Source: Rugosimonospora africana
GTDB lineage: Bacteria > Actinomycetota > Actinomycetes > Mycobacteriales > Micromonosporaceae
DNA length: 64,000 nt
Reading direction: 5' to 3'
Assembly (NCBI RefSeq): GCF_016862975.1
Contig: NZ_BONZ01000062.1
Location: 1-64,000 of the forward strand
A model generated the notes under the pieces. The model was not told the origin of the DNA. It made no database searches and worked only from the letters and a program-made list of their open reading frames with translations. The first letter of the stretch is position 1. Every line of letters starts with the position of its first letter. Of the stretch, positions 28,383 to 36,849 are shown piece by piece. The translations under genes were made by a program, and so were the position numbers.

Positions 28383-30035
28383 ATGGCCAGCTACGTCGTC
28401 GGGATCGACTTCGGCACACTGTCCGGCAGGGCCCTCGTGGTGCGGGTCGAAGACGGGCTGGAACTGGCCAGTGCCGTGCACCCGTTTCCGCACGGCGTAC
28501 TGGATCGCGAGTTGGCCGGCGTCGAGCTGCCGCCCGGCTGGGCGCTCCAGGATCCCGAGGACTACCGCGACGTGTTGCGTGTCGCGGTACCCGAGGCCGT
28601 GCGCGCGGCCGGCATCGCGCCCAGTGATGTCATCGGCATCGGCATCGACTTCACCGCGTGCACGGCGCTGCCCGTACTGCGCGACGGCACCCCGCTCGCG
28701 GAGCTGCCCGAGTTCCGGGATCGGCCGCACGCGTACGTGAAGCTGTGGAAGCACCACGCGGCACAGCCGTACGCCGACCAGATCAACGAGCTGGCCGAGC
28801 GGCGGAAGGAGAGCTGGCTCGGCCGGTACGGCGGGCGCATCTCGGCGGAGTGGCAGTTCGCCAAGGCGCTGCAACTGCTCGCCGAGGATCCGGAGATCTA
28901 CGCGCGTGCCGACCGGTGGATCGAAGCGGCCGACTGGATCACCTGGCAGCTGTGCGGGGTCGAGACGCGCAACGTGTGCACCGCCGGCTACAAGGGCATC
29001 TACCAGGACGGCCGGTACCCGTCGCCGACGTTCCTGTCCGCGCTGGACCCCGACTTCGCCGGCTTCGTCACCGACAAGCTCGCCCATCCGCTCTCGGCGC
29101 TGGGCACCCGGGCTGGTGGGTTGACCGCGCAGGCCGCCGCGTGGACCGGGCTGCCCGAGGGCATCGCGGTCGCGGTCGGCAACGTCGACGCGCACGTGAC
29201 CGCTCCGGCGGTCAAGGCGGTGCATCCCGGCCAGATGCTCGCGGTCATGGGCACCTCGATCTGCCACGTCATCAACGGCGAACGGCTCGCCGAGGTACCC
29301 GGCATGTGCGGCGTGGTGAGCGGCGGGATCTCGCCGGGGCTGTGGGGATACGAGGCGGGGCAGAGCGGGGTGGGCGACATCTTCGCCTGGTACGTCGACA
29401 ACTGCGTACCGCCGGCATACCACGCGCGGGCCGAGCGCGAGGGCGTCGACCTGCACACCCTGCTGTCCGCGCTCGGTTCGGCCCCACCGGTCGGAGCGCA
29501 CGGGATGGTCGCGCTGGACTGGCACAGCGGAAACCGTTCGGTGCTCGCCGACCACGACCTGACCGGCGTCATCGTCGGGCAGAGCCTGGCCACCCGGCCG
29601 GAAGACGGCTACTGGGTGCTGATGGAGGCGACTGCGCTCGGCACCCGCACCATCATCGAGGCGTTCGAGTCGGCCGGGCTCCCGGTGACCGAGCTGGTCG
29701 CCGCGGGCGGCCTGATCCGCAACCCGTACCTGATGCAGCTGTACGCGGACGCGACCCGGCGGCCGGTCGCCACCACGGCGTCGGAGCAGGGGCCGGCTCT
29801 GGGGGCGGCGATCCACGCGGCGGTTGCGGCGGGCGCCCACCCGGACATCTACCGGGCCTCGGAAGCCATGGGTGCGCAGCGGGCGGCCATCTACCATCCG
29901 GACGCGACCCGTGCGGACGGGTACGACACGCTCTACGCCGAGTACCGCCGGCTGCACGACTACTTCGGCAGGGGCGGCAACGACGTTCTGCACCGGCTGC
30001 GGGCGCGGGCGCGCCGCCAGGCGGTCATCGCGTAG
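28383..30035 (+). CDS. araB: Ribulokinase
   Basis: A 550-aa FGGY-family kinase that converts L-ribulose to L-ribulose 5-phosphate in L-arabinose catabolism. The N-terminal VVGIDFGTLSGRALVV is the ribulokinase form of the phosphate-binding motif. VIGIGIDFTACTALPV, WKHHAAQ, GNVDAHVTAPAVKAV and the C-terminal ELVAAGGLIRNPYLMQL are characteristic. ATG 28383 has an ACGGGAG ribosome site. No araA or araD lies in the window. It has its own promoter and two IclR-type boxes upstream. Confidence 0.93.
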   Translation: MASYVVGIDFGTLSGRALVVRVEDGLELASAVHPFPHGVLDRELAGVELPPGWALQDPEDYRDVLRVAVPEAVRAAGIAPSDVIGIGIDFTACTALPVLRDGTPLAELPEFRDRPHAYVKLWKHHAAQPYADQINELAERRKESWLGRYGGRISAEWQFAKALQLLAEDPEIYARADRWIEAADWITWQLCGVETRNVCTAGYKGIYQDGRYPSPTFLSALDPDFAGFVTDKLAHPLSALGTRAGGLTAQAAAWTGLPEGIAVAVGNVDAHVTAPAVKAVHPGQMLAVMGTSICHVINGERLAEVPGMCGVVSGGISPGLWGYEAGQSGVGDIFAWYVDNCVPPAYHARAEREGVDLHTLLSALGSAPPVGAHGMVALDWHSGNRSVLADHDLTGVIVGQSLATRPEDGYWVLMEATALGTRTIIEAFESAGLPVTELVAAGGLIRNPYLMQLYADATRRPVATTASEQGPALGAAIHAAVAAGAHPDIYRASEAMGAQRAAIYHPDATRADGYDTLYAEYRRLHDYFGRGGNDVLHRLRARARRQAVIA

Positions 30036-30045
30036 TCCGCGGGGC

Positions 30046-30150
30046 CTCGCGCCGCACCGGTTCGGGTGCCTCTTGCGCCGCACCGGCCGGGGTGCCTTCC
30101 GCATCCGGCCGGGTGTCTCACCGCACCGGTCCGGTGTCCCGTATTGCTTG
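30046..30150. repeat. Degenerate tandem repeat after araB
   Basis: Four imperfect units of about 22-28 bp each contain CGCACCGG or CGCATCCGG followed by a GGGTG or GGTGT core. Each unit can fold on itself. They may act as the araB terminator. The rest of the 510-bp gap to 30546 holds the regulatory sites listed separately. Confidence 0.5.
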
Positions 30151-30176
30151 TTCCGTTCCGTCTTCCAGGGCTTGTT

Positions 30177-30190
30177 TGTGAGCGCTCACA
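30177..30190. promoter_or_regulatory. LacI-type operator
   Basis: TGTGAGCGCTCACA is a perfect 14-bp palindrome of the LacI/GalR class with the central CG. Related boxes lie before the sugar-importer operon and before lacI. It is about 180 bp upstream of the promoter of the CBM13 glycosidase. Confidence 0.75.
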
Positions 30191-30223
30191 TGCCGTCCGG
30201 CCTCCCGCACGCCGACGCGCATG

Positions 30224-30237
30224 TTCGAGATACCGAA
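30224..30237. promoter_or_regulatory. IclR-type operator, distal site of the CBM13 glycosidase gene
   Basis: TTCGAGATACCGAA fits the locus consensus. It lies 34 bp after the LacI-type palindrome and about 170 bp before the proximal operator, giving a two-site arrangement like that of araB. Confidence 0.7.
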
Positions 30238-30356
30238 TAATCGCCGAAACGCCCGGAGCCTCGGGTGGCGCCCCGTCGAGCGCCACAGCCGTGACCGAAG
30301 CGGTCGTACGGTGGCAGATCCCTGGAATGTGCCCGATCCGGCTCGACATCATTTCG

Positions 30357-30422
30357 TTGACAGTCGATGTCTCGGGTTCTACGGTTTGCCAAAGTTCTGA
30401 ATGTAGTTCGATATATCGAACT
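30357..30422 (+). promoter_or_regulatory. Promoter and perfect 18-bp IclR-type operator
   Basis: TTGACA (30357-30362), a 17-bp spacer and TACGGT (30380-30385) form the promoter. AGTTCGATATATCGAACT at 30405-30422 is a perfect 18-bp palindrome lying about +13 to +30. It is the best copy of the box in the locus. Confidence 0.85.
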
Positions 30423-30545
30423 GATCCACAGCTCTACACCCGCGGCGGCGCGGCGCCGACGCCGTGTGTTTGTGCACGGTTCGCCGGCGCCTGTCCGGTC
30501 GGTGCTCCGGCCGGCCGTCGCCCCACACCCCAGCAGGAGGAGCAC

Positions 30546-33500
30546 GTGATCCGAAGGCTCAAAGCAAGACCGTGGTCCCGGGTAGCCGCCGGTGCCGCGA
30601 TGATTCTCGCCGCGGCGGGACTGTCCACAGTGGTCTCGGCGCATCCCGCACTGGCGGCGGTGACGTTCACCACGACGGCGGTCAACCAGGCCAGTGGCAA
30701 CTGCCTGGACGATCCGTATTCGTCGACGTCGTCGGGTACCCAGCTGATCCAGTACTCGTGCAACAGCGGGTCGAACCAGAACTGGACGTTCACGCCGGTG
30801 TCGGGCACGTCGGCGAGTTACACCGTGACCTCGTTCGCCGGGCTGTGTGTCGGTGTCGCCGGATCGTCCACCGCCGACAACGCGGCGGTGCAGCAGCTGA
30901 CCTGCAGCGGTGCGACGAACCAGCAGGTTACCCTCCAGCCGGTGACGGTGTCGGGCGCGACGAACACCTTCAATCTGGTACTGGCGAATTCCGGCAAGTG
31001 CATCGTGCCGACGGGTGACACGACGGCGAGCAACACCGTTCTGGTGCAGTTGCCGTGCAGCACTGCGACCACCCGGGTCTGGCGCCTGCCGGCCTACTCC
31101 GCGGGCAGCGGCAGCGGAAACACGGTCACCGTCATCAACCCCGGATCGCGCTCGACGGTCGCCGGTACCGGCGTGTCGTTGCAGATCAGCGCGTCCGACT
31201 CCGCGTCGGGCCAGACGCTGCGGTTCACCGCCACGGGTCTGCCTTCCGGGCTGTCCATCAGCACCGGCGGCCTGATCAGCGGCACCCCGACCACCTCCGG
31301 CACGTCGACCGTGGTGGTCACCGCGACCGACACGACCGGCGCCTCCGGCTCGACGTCGTTCAGCTGGACGGTCACCTCGTCCTCGGGCGGCACGACCTAC
31401 CTCGGCATCCCAGCCGTGGCGCCCAACGCCTGCAACAACTCCAGCCTTGCCAACGCGTACGGGACCAACTTCCCGGCGCCGGGCGACCCACTGGGACAGG
31501 GCTTCTCGAACCAGACGGCGCTGGGCTGGGACGGCAACTACTGGCCGGTGTACCAGTACCTGTCCGGGTCGTTCTTCGCGCGCGGCGTACCGATGACGTA
31601 CAACTACAACGGCACCAACATCTGCGGCGCGATGTACTCGTTCAGCATCTACCACTACAACGGCAACCGGGCCGCCCAGTCGGTGCAGTGGACGCAGGAG
31701 GCCGGGTACCTGCCGGCGATGACCACCTCATTCACCTCGGGGTCGGTCGCGGTGTCCATCAAGGAGTTCGCCGACAAGGTGACCATCGGCGGGCGCGCCT
31801 TCGACCTGGTCTACGCGCGGGTCTCGGTGACCAACAACGGGTCGGCCGCGGTCACCATCGACCCGGGCGGCAGCGGACCGAACCTGCTCCGGTTGACCAG
31901 TACCTCGCTCAACACCGTGGCGGCTCACGCGACCAGCAACCATGACTACGTGGTCGCCATCGACAACTTCGGCAACGGGGCCGCTCTGCCCACCGGTACC
32001 ACGCTGTCCAGCGGCGCACCGAGCTTCGACACGGCGGACAGCCAGATGGCCGCGTACTGGAACGGGCGCATCGGCGAGACGGCCGGCTTCACCCTGCCCA
32101 ACCTGACCCTGCCCAACACCGGCAACCTGGCCAACCCCGGTACCGCGCTGGTCAACGCGTACAAGGCGGGCACCGTGTACGGCCTGATGATGCAGATCGG
32201 CCAGGCGCAGTTCTCCGGCGCGAACAACTACTTCTGGCTGCTCAACCACGACGTGCCGGGTGAGCTGAACGCCCGCCTGGAGACCGGCGACTTCCACGAC
32301 GCGCAGAACCTCTTGCTCACGGCGCGAATCTCGCAGGCGACCAACTTCAACGAGCACGGTGCCAACTGGTACTACGACGGAGACTGGAAGACGCCGGCCA
32401 CCTGGGCGTACTACCTGGCCAAGACGAGCGACACCGGGTTCGTCAGCCAGTACTTCCACGACGACGCCAGCGGTTCGAGCCAGTGGGGCCCGAGCCTCTA
32501 CACCATCATGCACAGCATCTACTCCGGGCAGCTGTCCTCGGACGGCGCGCTGAAGGCCAGCTTCGACAACGACTCGTCCGGCCGCTGGCTGTTCGACGAC
32601 TACTCGGCGCTGCAGGCGCTGGCCGCCTACAAGTACATCGCCACCCGGATCGGCAACACCACCGAGGCGCAGTACGCGGACACCGCCTACACCAACCTGC
32701 TCAGCCACACCAACACCCTGGTCGCCAACAACGAGTCGGCGCACGGCTTCAACTACCTGCCGTGTGTGGTGGACCAGGCGAACACGTCCAACCGGTGCAA
32801 CACCTACAACGACGCCAACTGGGCCTCCCCGGTCTGGGTGGGCCAGAACCAGTGGTCGACGATGCTGATGGGCGGGACGCTCAACGGGGTCATCGGCGAC
32901 CCGGCGCAGAGCGACGCGATGTACGCCATGGGCTTCGCGCGGCTGGCCTCGCACGGCCTGCCGTACCCGACGTTCGGCGCGTTCAACGGGTACTCGACGG
33001 CGTACAACACCGCGTACGCGTCCAACGGGCTGTTCGGCAGCAACTACCGCGACCTGCCGATCACCAGCTACGCCTGGCAGATCGCGACCACGACCGGTGG
33101 CCCGAACGCGTGGTGGGAGGCCAACGGCTCGGGACCGAGCACCTCGAACCCGTGGATCGGCAACCACGCCGGACCGCAGTTCGGTGCCATCCCGTACGCC
33201 TGGCCGATCTCGGCGCAGCAGGAAGGGCTGCTCCAGTCGATCGTCGCCGAGGGCCTGTCGTCGACCGGCAGCGGCCCGTACACCTACACCCGGCCGCTCT
33301 ACATCGGCCGGGGCATCCCGAACACCTGGATCGCCTCCGGGCAGACCATCGCCGTGTCGAACCTGACCACGTCGTACTCGGTCAGCAGCGGCTCCCGGTC
33401 CACGTACGGGGTGTCCATCTCGGTGACCAAGCCAAGCACGCGGGTCGTCACGGTGAACCTGTCCGGCAGCCTGCCGGGCGGAGCCATCTCCATCCAGTTG

Positions 33501-33617
33501 CCGATCTTCCTGTCGGTCGGCGTCAACTCGGTCAGCGGCGGCAGCTACAACGCGTCGACGCACACGGTGACCGCGAACTCCGGCGCGACCAGCATCGCCA
33601 TCACCCTGGCGAGCTGA
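30546..33617 (+). CDS. Secreted CBM13/Ig-domain (alpha/alpha)6 glycosidase-like protein
   Basis: A 1023-aa exported protein (GTG start after CAGGAGGAG). The Sec signal ends near ALA-AVTF. Residues about 38-190 are a ricin-type CBM13 trefoil with the three QxW-like repeats (SNQNWTF, NQQVTLQ, TRVWRLP). Residues about 195-280 are a putative Ig (He_PIG) domain (ATGLPSGLSISTGGLISGTP). The large C-terminal part resembles secreted (alpha/alpha)6 hydrolases (NFNEHGANWYYDGDW, DDYSALQALAAYKYI). The catalytic family is not recognised. Regulation by both IclR-type and LacI-type sites ties it to arabinan use. The tail from about residue 925 is beta-rich. Confidence 0.75.
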   Translation: MIRRLKARPWSRVAAGAAMILAAAGLSTVVSAHPALAAVTFTTTAVNQASGNCLDDPYSSTSSGTQLIQYSCNSGSNQNWTFTPVSGTSASYTVTSFAGLCVGVAGSSTADNAAVQQLTCSGATNQQVTLQPVTVSGATNTFNLVLANSGKCIVPTGDTTASNTVLVQLPCSTATTRVWRLPAYSAGSGSGNTVTVINPGSRSTVAGTGVSLQISASDSASGQTLRFTATGLPSGLSISTGGLISGTPTTSGTSTVVVTATDTTGASGSTSFSWTVTSSSGGTTYLGIPAVAPNACNNSSLANAYGTNFPAPGDPLGQGFSNQTALGWDGNYWPVYQYLSGSFFARGVPMTYNYNGTNICGAMYSFSIYHYNGNRAAQSVQWTQEAGYLPAMTTSFTSGSVAVSIKEFADKVTIGGRAFDLVYARVSVTNNGSAAVTIDPGGSGPNLLRLTSTSLNTVAAHATSNHDYVVAIDNFGNGAALPTGTTLSSGAPSFDTADSQMAAYWNGRIGETAGFTLPNLTLPNTGNLANPGTALVNAYKAGTVYGLMMQIGQAQFSGANNYFWLLNHDVPGELNARLETGDFHDAQNLLLTARISQATNFNEHGANWYYDGDWKTPATWAYYLAKTSDTGFVSQYFHDDASGSSQWGPSLYTIMHSIYSGQLSSDGALKASFDNDSSGRWLFDDYSALQALAAYKYIATRIGNTTEAQYADTAYTNLLSHTNTLVANNESAHGFNYLPCVVDQANTSNRCNTYNDANWASPVWVGQNQWSTMLMGGTLNGVIGDPAQSDAMYAMGFARLASHGLPYPTFGAFNGYSTAYNTAYASNGLFGSNYRDLPITSYAWQIATTTGGPNAWWEANGSGPSTSNPWIGNHAGPQFGAIPYAWPISAQQEGLLQSIVAEGLSSTGSGPYTYTRPLYIGRGIPNTWIASGQTIAVSNLTTSYSVSSGSRSTYGVSISVTKPSTRVVTVNLSGSLPGGAISIQLPIFLSVGVNSVSGGSYNASTHTVTANSGATSIAITLAS

Positions 33618-33638
33618 CCGCGGGCCAAACGGCACGAT

Positions 33639-33681
33639 CCGGGGCCATCCCGCGCCGCACACCGGCGCCGGATGGCCCCGG
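33639..33681 (+). terminator. Terminator hairpin after the CBM13 glycosidase
   Basis: CCGGGGCCATCC and GGATGGCCCCGG pair perfectly around a 19-nt GC-rich loop that can itself fold (GGCGCC). It starts 21 bp after the stop codon. Confidence 0.75.
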
Positions 33682-33789
33682 CGCCGTCCTTGGCGGTCGG
33701 GACTTCGGCGGTCGGCTGTCCTTGGCGGTCGGGTCCCCGGCGGCCGGCAGTGCTTGACTTCAAGCCGGCTTCAGCTGTTCGAATCCGGC

Positions 33790-34506
33790 ATGGACTTTCA
33801 CGGACTGCGGATCGCCGTCACCGGCGCGGGGCGCGACACCGGGCGGTTACTGGCGCTGGCTTTCGCCGAACGCGGCGCGCGCGTGTTCGTCACGGCTCGC
33901 GACGCCGGTGCCGCCGCCGGCACCGCCGAGCTGATCCGGCAACGCGGGCGGGGGATGGCCGAGGCGTTCGGGTGCGACCTGGCCGACCCGGACTCGGTAC
34001 GCGGGTTCGCGGCGGCCCTGGCCGAGCGGACCGGGCACCTCGACGTCCTGGTGAACAACGGCGCCGGGTACCTCACCGGTGAGGGGTTGCCGGACGCCGA
34101 CGACGCCGACATCGTCGCGACGATCGCCGGCGCGGCGACCGGCACGGTACTGCTCACCAAGCACCTGCTGCCGCTGCTGCGCTCCTCGGCACGGCCGGAC
34201 ATCGTGAACCTGGTGTCGGCCTGTGGCGAGGTCGGCCACCGCCGCTCCGGCGCACACCCGGCGTTCTACGCCGCCAAGCACGCCCAGGCCGGCTTCGCCG
34301 AGATCCTGTCCTACCGGCTGCGTACCGAGGGCATCCGGGTCCTCTCCCTGTTCCCGCCCGACTTCGTCCAGGACGGGCCGCGCGAGTCGGACGCCGACCT
34401 CACCGCCGCGTCGGTCGTCGACTGTGTGTTGTTCGCGGTCGGCCAGCCGCGGGACTGCTTCATCCGCGAGTTCCGCTTTGAACAGGTGCGGCCGGACGGA
34501 AGCTGA
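33790..34506 (+). CDS. Short-chain dehydrogenase/reductase
   Basis: A 238-aa Rossmann-fold oxidoreductase. The nucleotide-binding motif is TGAGRDTGR, the structural motif is NNGAG, and the catalytic Ser, Tyr and Lys lie in LVSACGEVG and FYAAKHA. The position between a secreted glycosidase and the sugar importer suggests a role in sugar metabolism, but it may be independent. ATG 33790 has only a weak ribosome site. The last codons and stop are unit 1 of a 31-bp tandem repeat. Confidence 0.85.
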   Translation: MDFHGLRIAVTGAGRDTGRLLALAFAERGARVFVTARDAGAAAGTAELIRQRGRGMAEAFGCDLADPDSVRGFAAALAERTGHLDVLVNNGAGYLTGEGLPDADDADIVATIAGAATGTVLLTKHLLPLLRSSARPDIVNLVSACGEVGHRRSGAHPAFYAAKHAQAGFAEILSYRLRTEGIRVLSLFPPDFVQDGPRESDADLTAASVVDCVLFAVGQPRDCFIREFRFEQVRPDGS

Positions 34507-34581
34507 CCCGGAAGCGGCACGGCCGGACGGAAGCTGACCCGGAAACGACGCGGCCCACGGAACCTGACCCGGAAACGGCGC
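34490..34581. repeat. 31-bp tandem repeat spanning the SDR stop codon
   Basis: Units at 34490-34520, 34521-34551 and 34552-34581 are very similar. The SDR TGA (34504-34506) lies in unit 1 with the context GAAGCTGACCCGG, and the following units repeat it. The array abuts the terminator. Confidence 0.85.
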
Positions 34582-34614
34582 GGGCGGTGCGATCCACCGG
34601 ATCGCACCGCCCGC
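34580..34614. terminator. Bidirectional terminator
   Basis: GCGGGCGGTGCGATCC-ACC-GGATCGCACCGCCCGC is a perfect 16-bp stem with a 3-nt loop between the convergent SDR and importer operon ends. Confidence 0.88.
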
Positions 34615-34630
34615 GGAGGGGGGAGCGGGA

Positions 34631-35710
34631 TCAGAAGTCGTACTGCTTGTAGTTGTCCTTGGTGAACTCGAGCGGCTTCGAGAAGATGATGGTGCCCGGA
34701 GCCGGGTCGTCACTGACCGTGAACGAGCCCAGGTCACCAGCGGTGAACGTGCCGCCGGCCGCCGGCATCGTGCCATCGGCAACCTTCCGCGCCACGTACG
34801 CGATCAGCTGGCCCTGCTTGACCTCGTCCCAGAGGAACAGGCCGGTCAGCGAGCCGTCCTCGAAGTACTGCTTGTTCGGGTTCGGGTCGCCGATGCCGAA
34901 CACGCCGATCTTCCCGGCCTTGCCGATCGCCTTCACCGCGGCGAGCGCGCCCGGCACCGCCGCGCCGTCGATCGGGATCAGGGCCTTGAGGTCGGGGTTG
35001 GAGTTGATGAGGTTGGTGGCCTGCGTCTGCGAGGTCGCCTGGTTGGACTGCCCGTACCCGATCGGCCCCACCTTGAGCTTCGGGTAGCTGGACTTGATGT
35101 AGCTCTGCATCGCGTCGATCCAGGCGTTCTGGATCGTCGCGTCCTTTGTGGACGAGAGGATGCCGATGGTGCCCGAGTCCCCGAACTTCTGCACGACCGC
35201 GTCGATGAGCGCCTTGCCCATCTCGGGGTATCCGGTGTCCTGGATGAAGTAGTCACGTGCCGTCGCCGTCACGTCCGAGTCGAACCCGATCACCTTGATG
35301 CCCGCGGCCTTCGCCGCCATCAGGGCCGGCACCTCGGAGGTGGGGTCGTTCGCCGAGTACGCGATGACGTTCGGCGGATTGTTGCTCTTCACCAGGCCGT
35401 TGATGATGTTCGCCTGGTCCGGGCCGCTGGCCTGCACCGAGGCGGTGTAGTTGACGGTGACCTTCAGCGAGGGCGCGACCTGCTTGGCGCCCTTGACGTT
35501 CGCCTCGAACACCGACAACCCGAGCAGCTTGGGGACGATCGCGACGGTGATCGGGTCGCCGGACTTGACCTTCGCGACGCTGCCGCCGGACGTGCCGCCC
35601 GCGTTCGAGCCGCTGGAGCACGCGCTGACGCTGACGACCGCCGCCGCCGCGAGAACCGCCGCGCCGAACCGTGCGCGGGTGGTGAAGCCGCTTGCCTGTC
35701 GCATGGACAT
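34631..35710 (-). CDS. Sugar ABC transporter substrate-binding lipoprotein
   Basis: A 359-aa exported lipoprotein: basic start, hydrophobic segment AAVLAAAAVVSVSACSS with the lipobox Cys, then a Ser/Gly linker. The rest is a periplasmic-binding-protein type I fold of the Peripla_BP_4 kind, similar to RhaS/LsrB proteins (VAIVPKLLGLSVFEANVKGA, TGYPEMGKALIDAV). It would bind the imported sugar outside the membrane; L-arabinose or a short arabinoside is inferred from context only. It is the last gene of the ATPase-permease-permease operon. Another in-frame Met is at residue 3. Confidence 0.88.
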   Translation of the reverse strand: MSMRQASGFTTRARFGAAVLAAAAVVSVSACSSGSNAGGTSGGSVAKVKSGDPITVAIVPKLLGLSVFEANVKGAKQVAPSLKVTVNYTASVQASGPDQANIINGLVKSNNPPNVIAYSANDPTSEVPALMAAKAAGIKVIGFDSDVTATARDYFIQDTGYPEMGKALIDAVVQKFGDSGTIGILSSTKDATIQNAWIDAMQSYIKSSYPKLKVGPIGYGQSNQATSQTQATNLINSNPDLKALIPIDGAAVPGALAAVKAIGKAGKIGVFGIGDPNPNKQYFEDGSLTGLFLWDEVKQGQLIAYVARKVADGTMPAAGGTFTAGDLGSFTVSDDPAPGTIIFSKPLEFTKDNYKQYDF

Positions 35711-35820
35711 TGTCCACTCTCCTTTGGGACAACCATGATGACCGATAGGGGGTACCCCGCGGCGGTCTCAGAAAGACCGTCGCGCGTGTGTGGTGAGGAT
35801 TCCGGCGATTCGCCGGCGGA

Positions 35821-36849
35821 CTAACGCTGTCGCGCCGGCCTCCGGAACCCGCGTTGGGAGAGGAGCCGTCGTAGTGCGCCACCCAGCGACTCGCCCGACT
35901 GACGCTCCAGCGAGAGCTTCACGACGAGCGCGACGATGAGCAGGATTCCGGTGATCATCGTGACCGTCAGCGAACTGCGGCCCGACATCAGCAGGCCCTG
36001 GGACAGGAATCCCAGGAAGAACACGGCGACGACGACTTCGGCGATCCGTCCCTTGCCGCCGAAGATGTCGACACCGCCGAGCACGACACAGGTGATCGCG
36101 GGGAGGAGCAACGTGGTCCCGATGTCATCCCGCGCCGAGTTGTAGTACGCCGCCAGTACCAGACCGGCGATGCCGGAGAACAGCCCGCTGAGCGTGAACG
36201 CGATGACGAGCGTGCGACGGGTACGGATGCCGGAGTAGTCGGCAGCCGACCGGCTGTACCCGATCAGCGTCAGCGCCCGGCCGAAACCGGTACGGCTGAC
36301 CAGGATGACCGTGATCGCGGCAAGCACCAGGAACAGCAGCAGGGCGGAGGGGATCGGCCCGACCAGTCCGGTGCCGATGCGCTGGAACATGTCGCTGAAC
36401 CCGTACGGCGGCGACTCGCCCCCGATCGACGTGGCCAGGCTCGTCGCGATGAACTGCGTGGCCAGGGTCACCAGCAGCGAGTCGATGCCCAGCAGGGCGA
36501 CCACGAGCCCGTTGAACAGGCCGAACCCGACACCGGCCGCGACCGCGATCCCGATCGCGCCCCACATGCCCACACCGTGGCGCAGCTCGGTACCCACGAC
36601 GATCGCGGACAGGCTCGCGGTGGCACCGGCCGACAGGTCGATGTTTCCGGTGAGGATCACCATGCCGGCGCCCAGGGCCAGGATCCCGATCGGTACGAAC
36701 TGCTCGGTGAGCACCAGCATGCCGGTACCGTGGCCGGCGAACTGCCGGGTGGTCAGGCTGAAATACACCAGCTCGGCGACCAGCGCCACGATCAGGGTCA
36801 GCCCCCAGGCCGGCAGCGTGTACCGCCGGGGCAGCGCGATGTTCGTCAT
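35821..36849 (-). CDS. Sugar ABC transporter permease (RbsC-like)
   Basis: A 342-aa membrane protein with about eight to ten helices of the BPD_transp_2 family. GNIDLSAGATASLSAIVVG and CVVLGGVDIFGGKGRIAEVV are the classic RbsC motifs, the latter meeting the ATPase. ATG 36849 overlaps the upstream permease stop by 4 bp (ATGA), so the two permeases are translated together and likely form a heterodimer. Confidence 0.92.
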   Translation of the reverse strand: MTNIALPRRYTLPAWGLTLIVALVAELVYFSLTTRQFAGHGTGMLVLTEQFVPIGILALGAGMVILTGNIDLSAGATASLSAIVVGTELRHGVGMWGAIGIAVAAGVGFGLFNGLVVALLGIDSLLVTLATQFIATSLATSIGGESPPYGFSDMFQRIGTGLVGPIPSALLLFLVLAAITVILVSRTGFGRALTLIGYSRSAADYSGIRTRRTLVIAFTLSGLFSGIAGLVLAAYYNSARDDIGTTLLLPAITCVVLGGVDIFGGKGRIAEVVVAVFFLGFLSQGLLMSGRSSLTVTMITGILLIVALVVKLSLERQSGESLGGALRRLLSQRGFRRPARQR

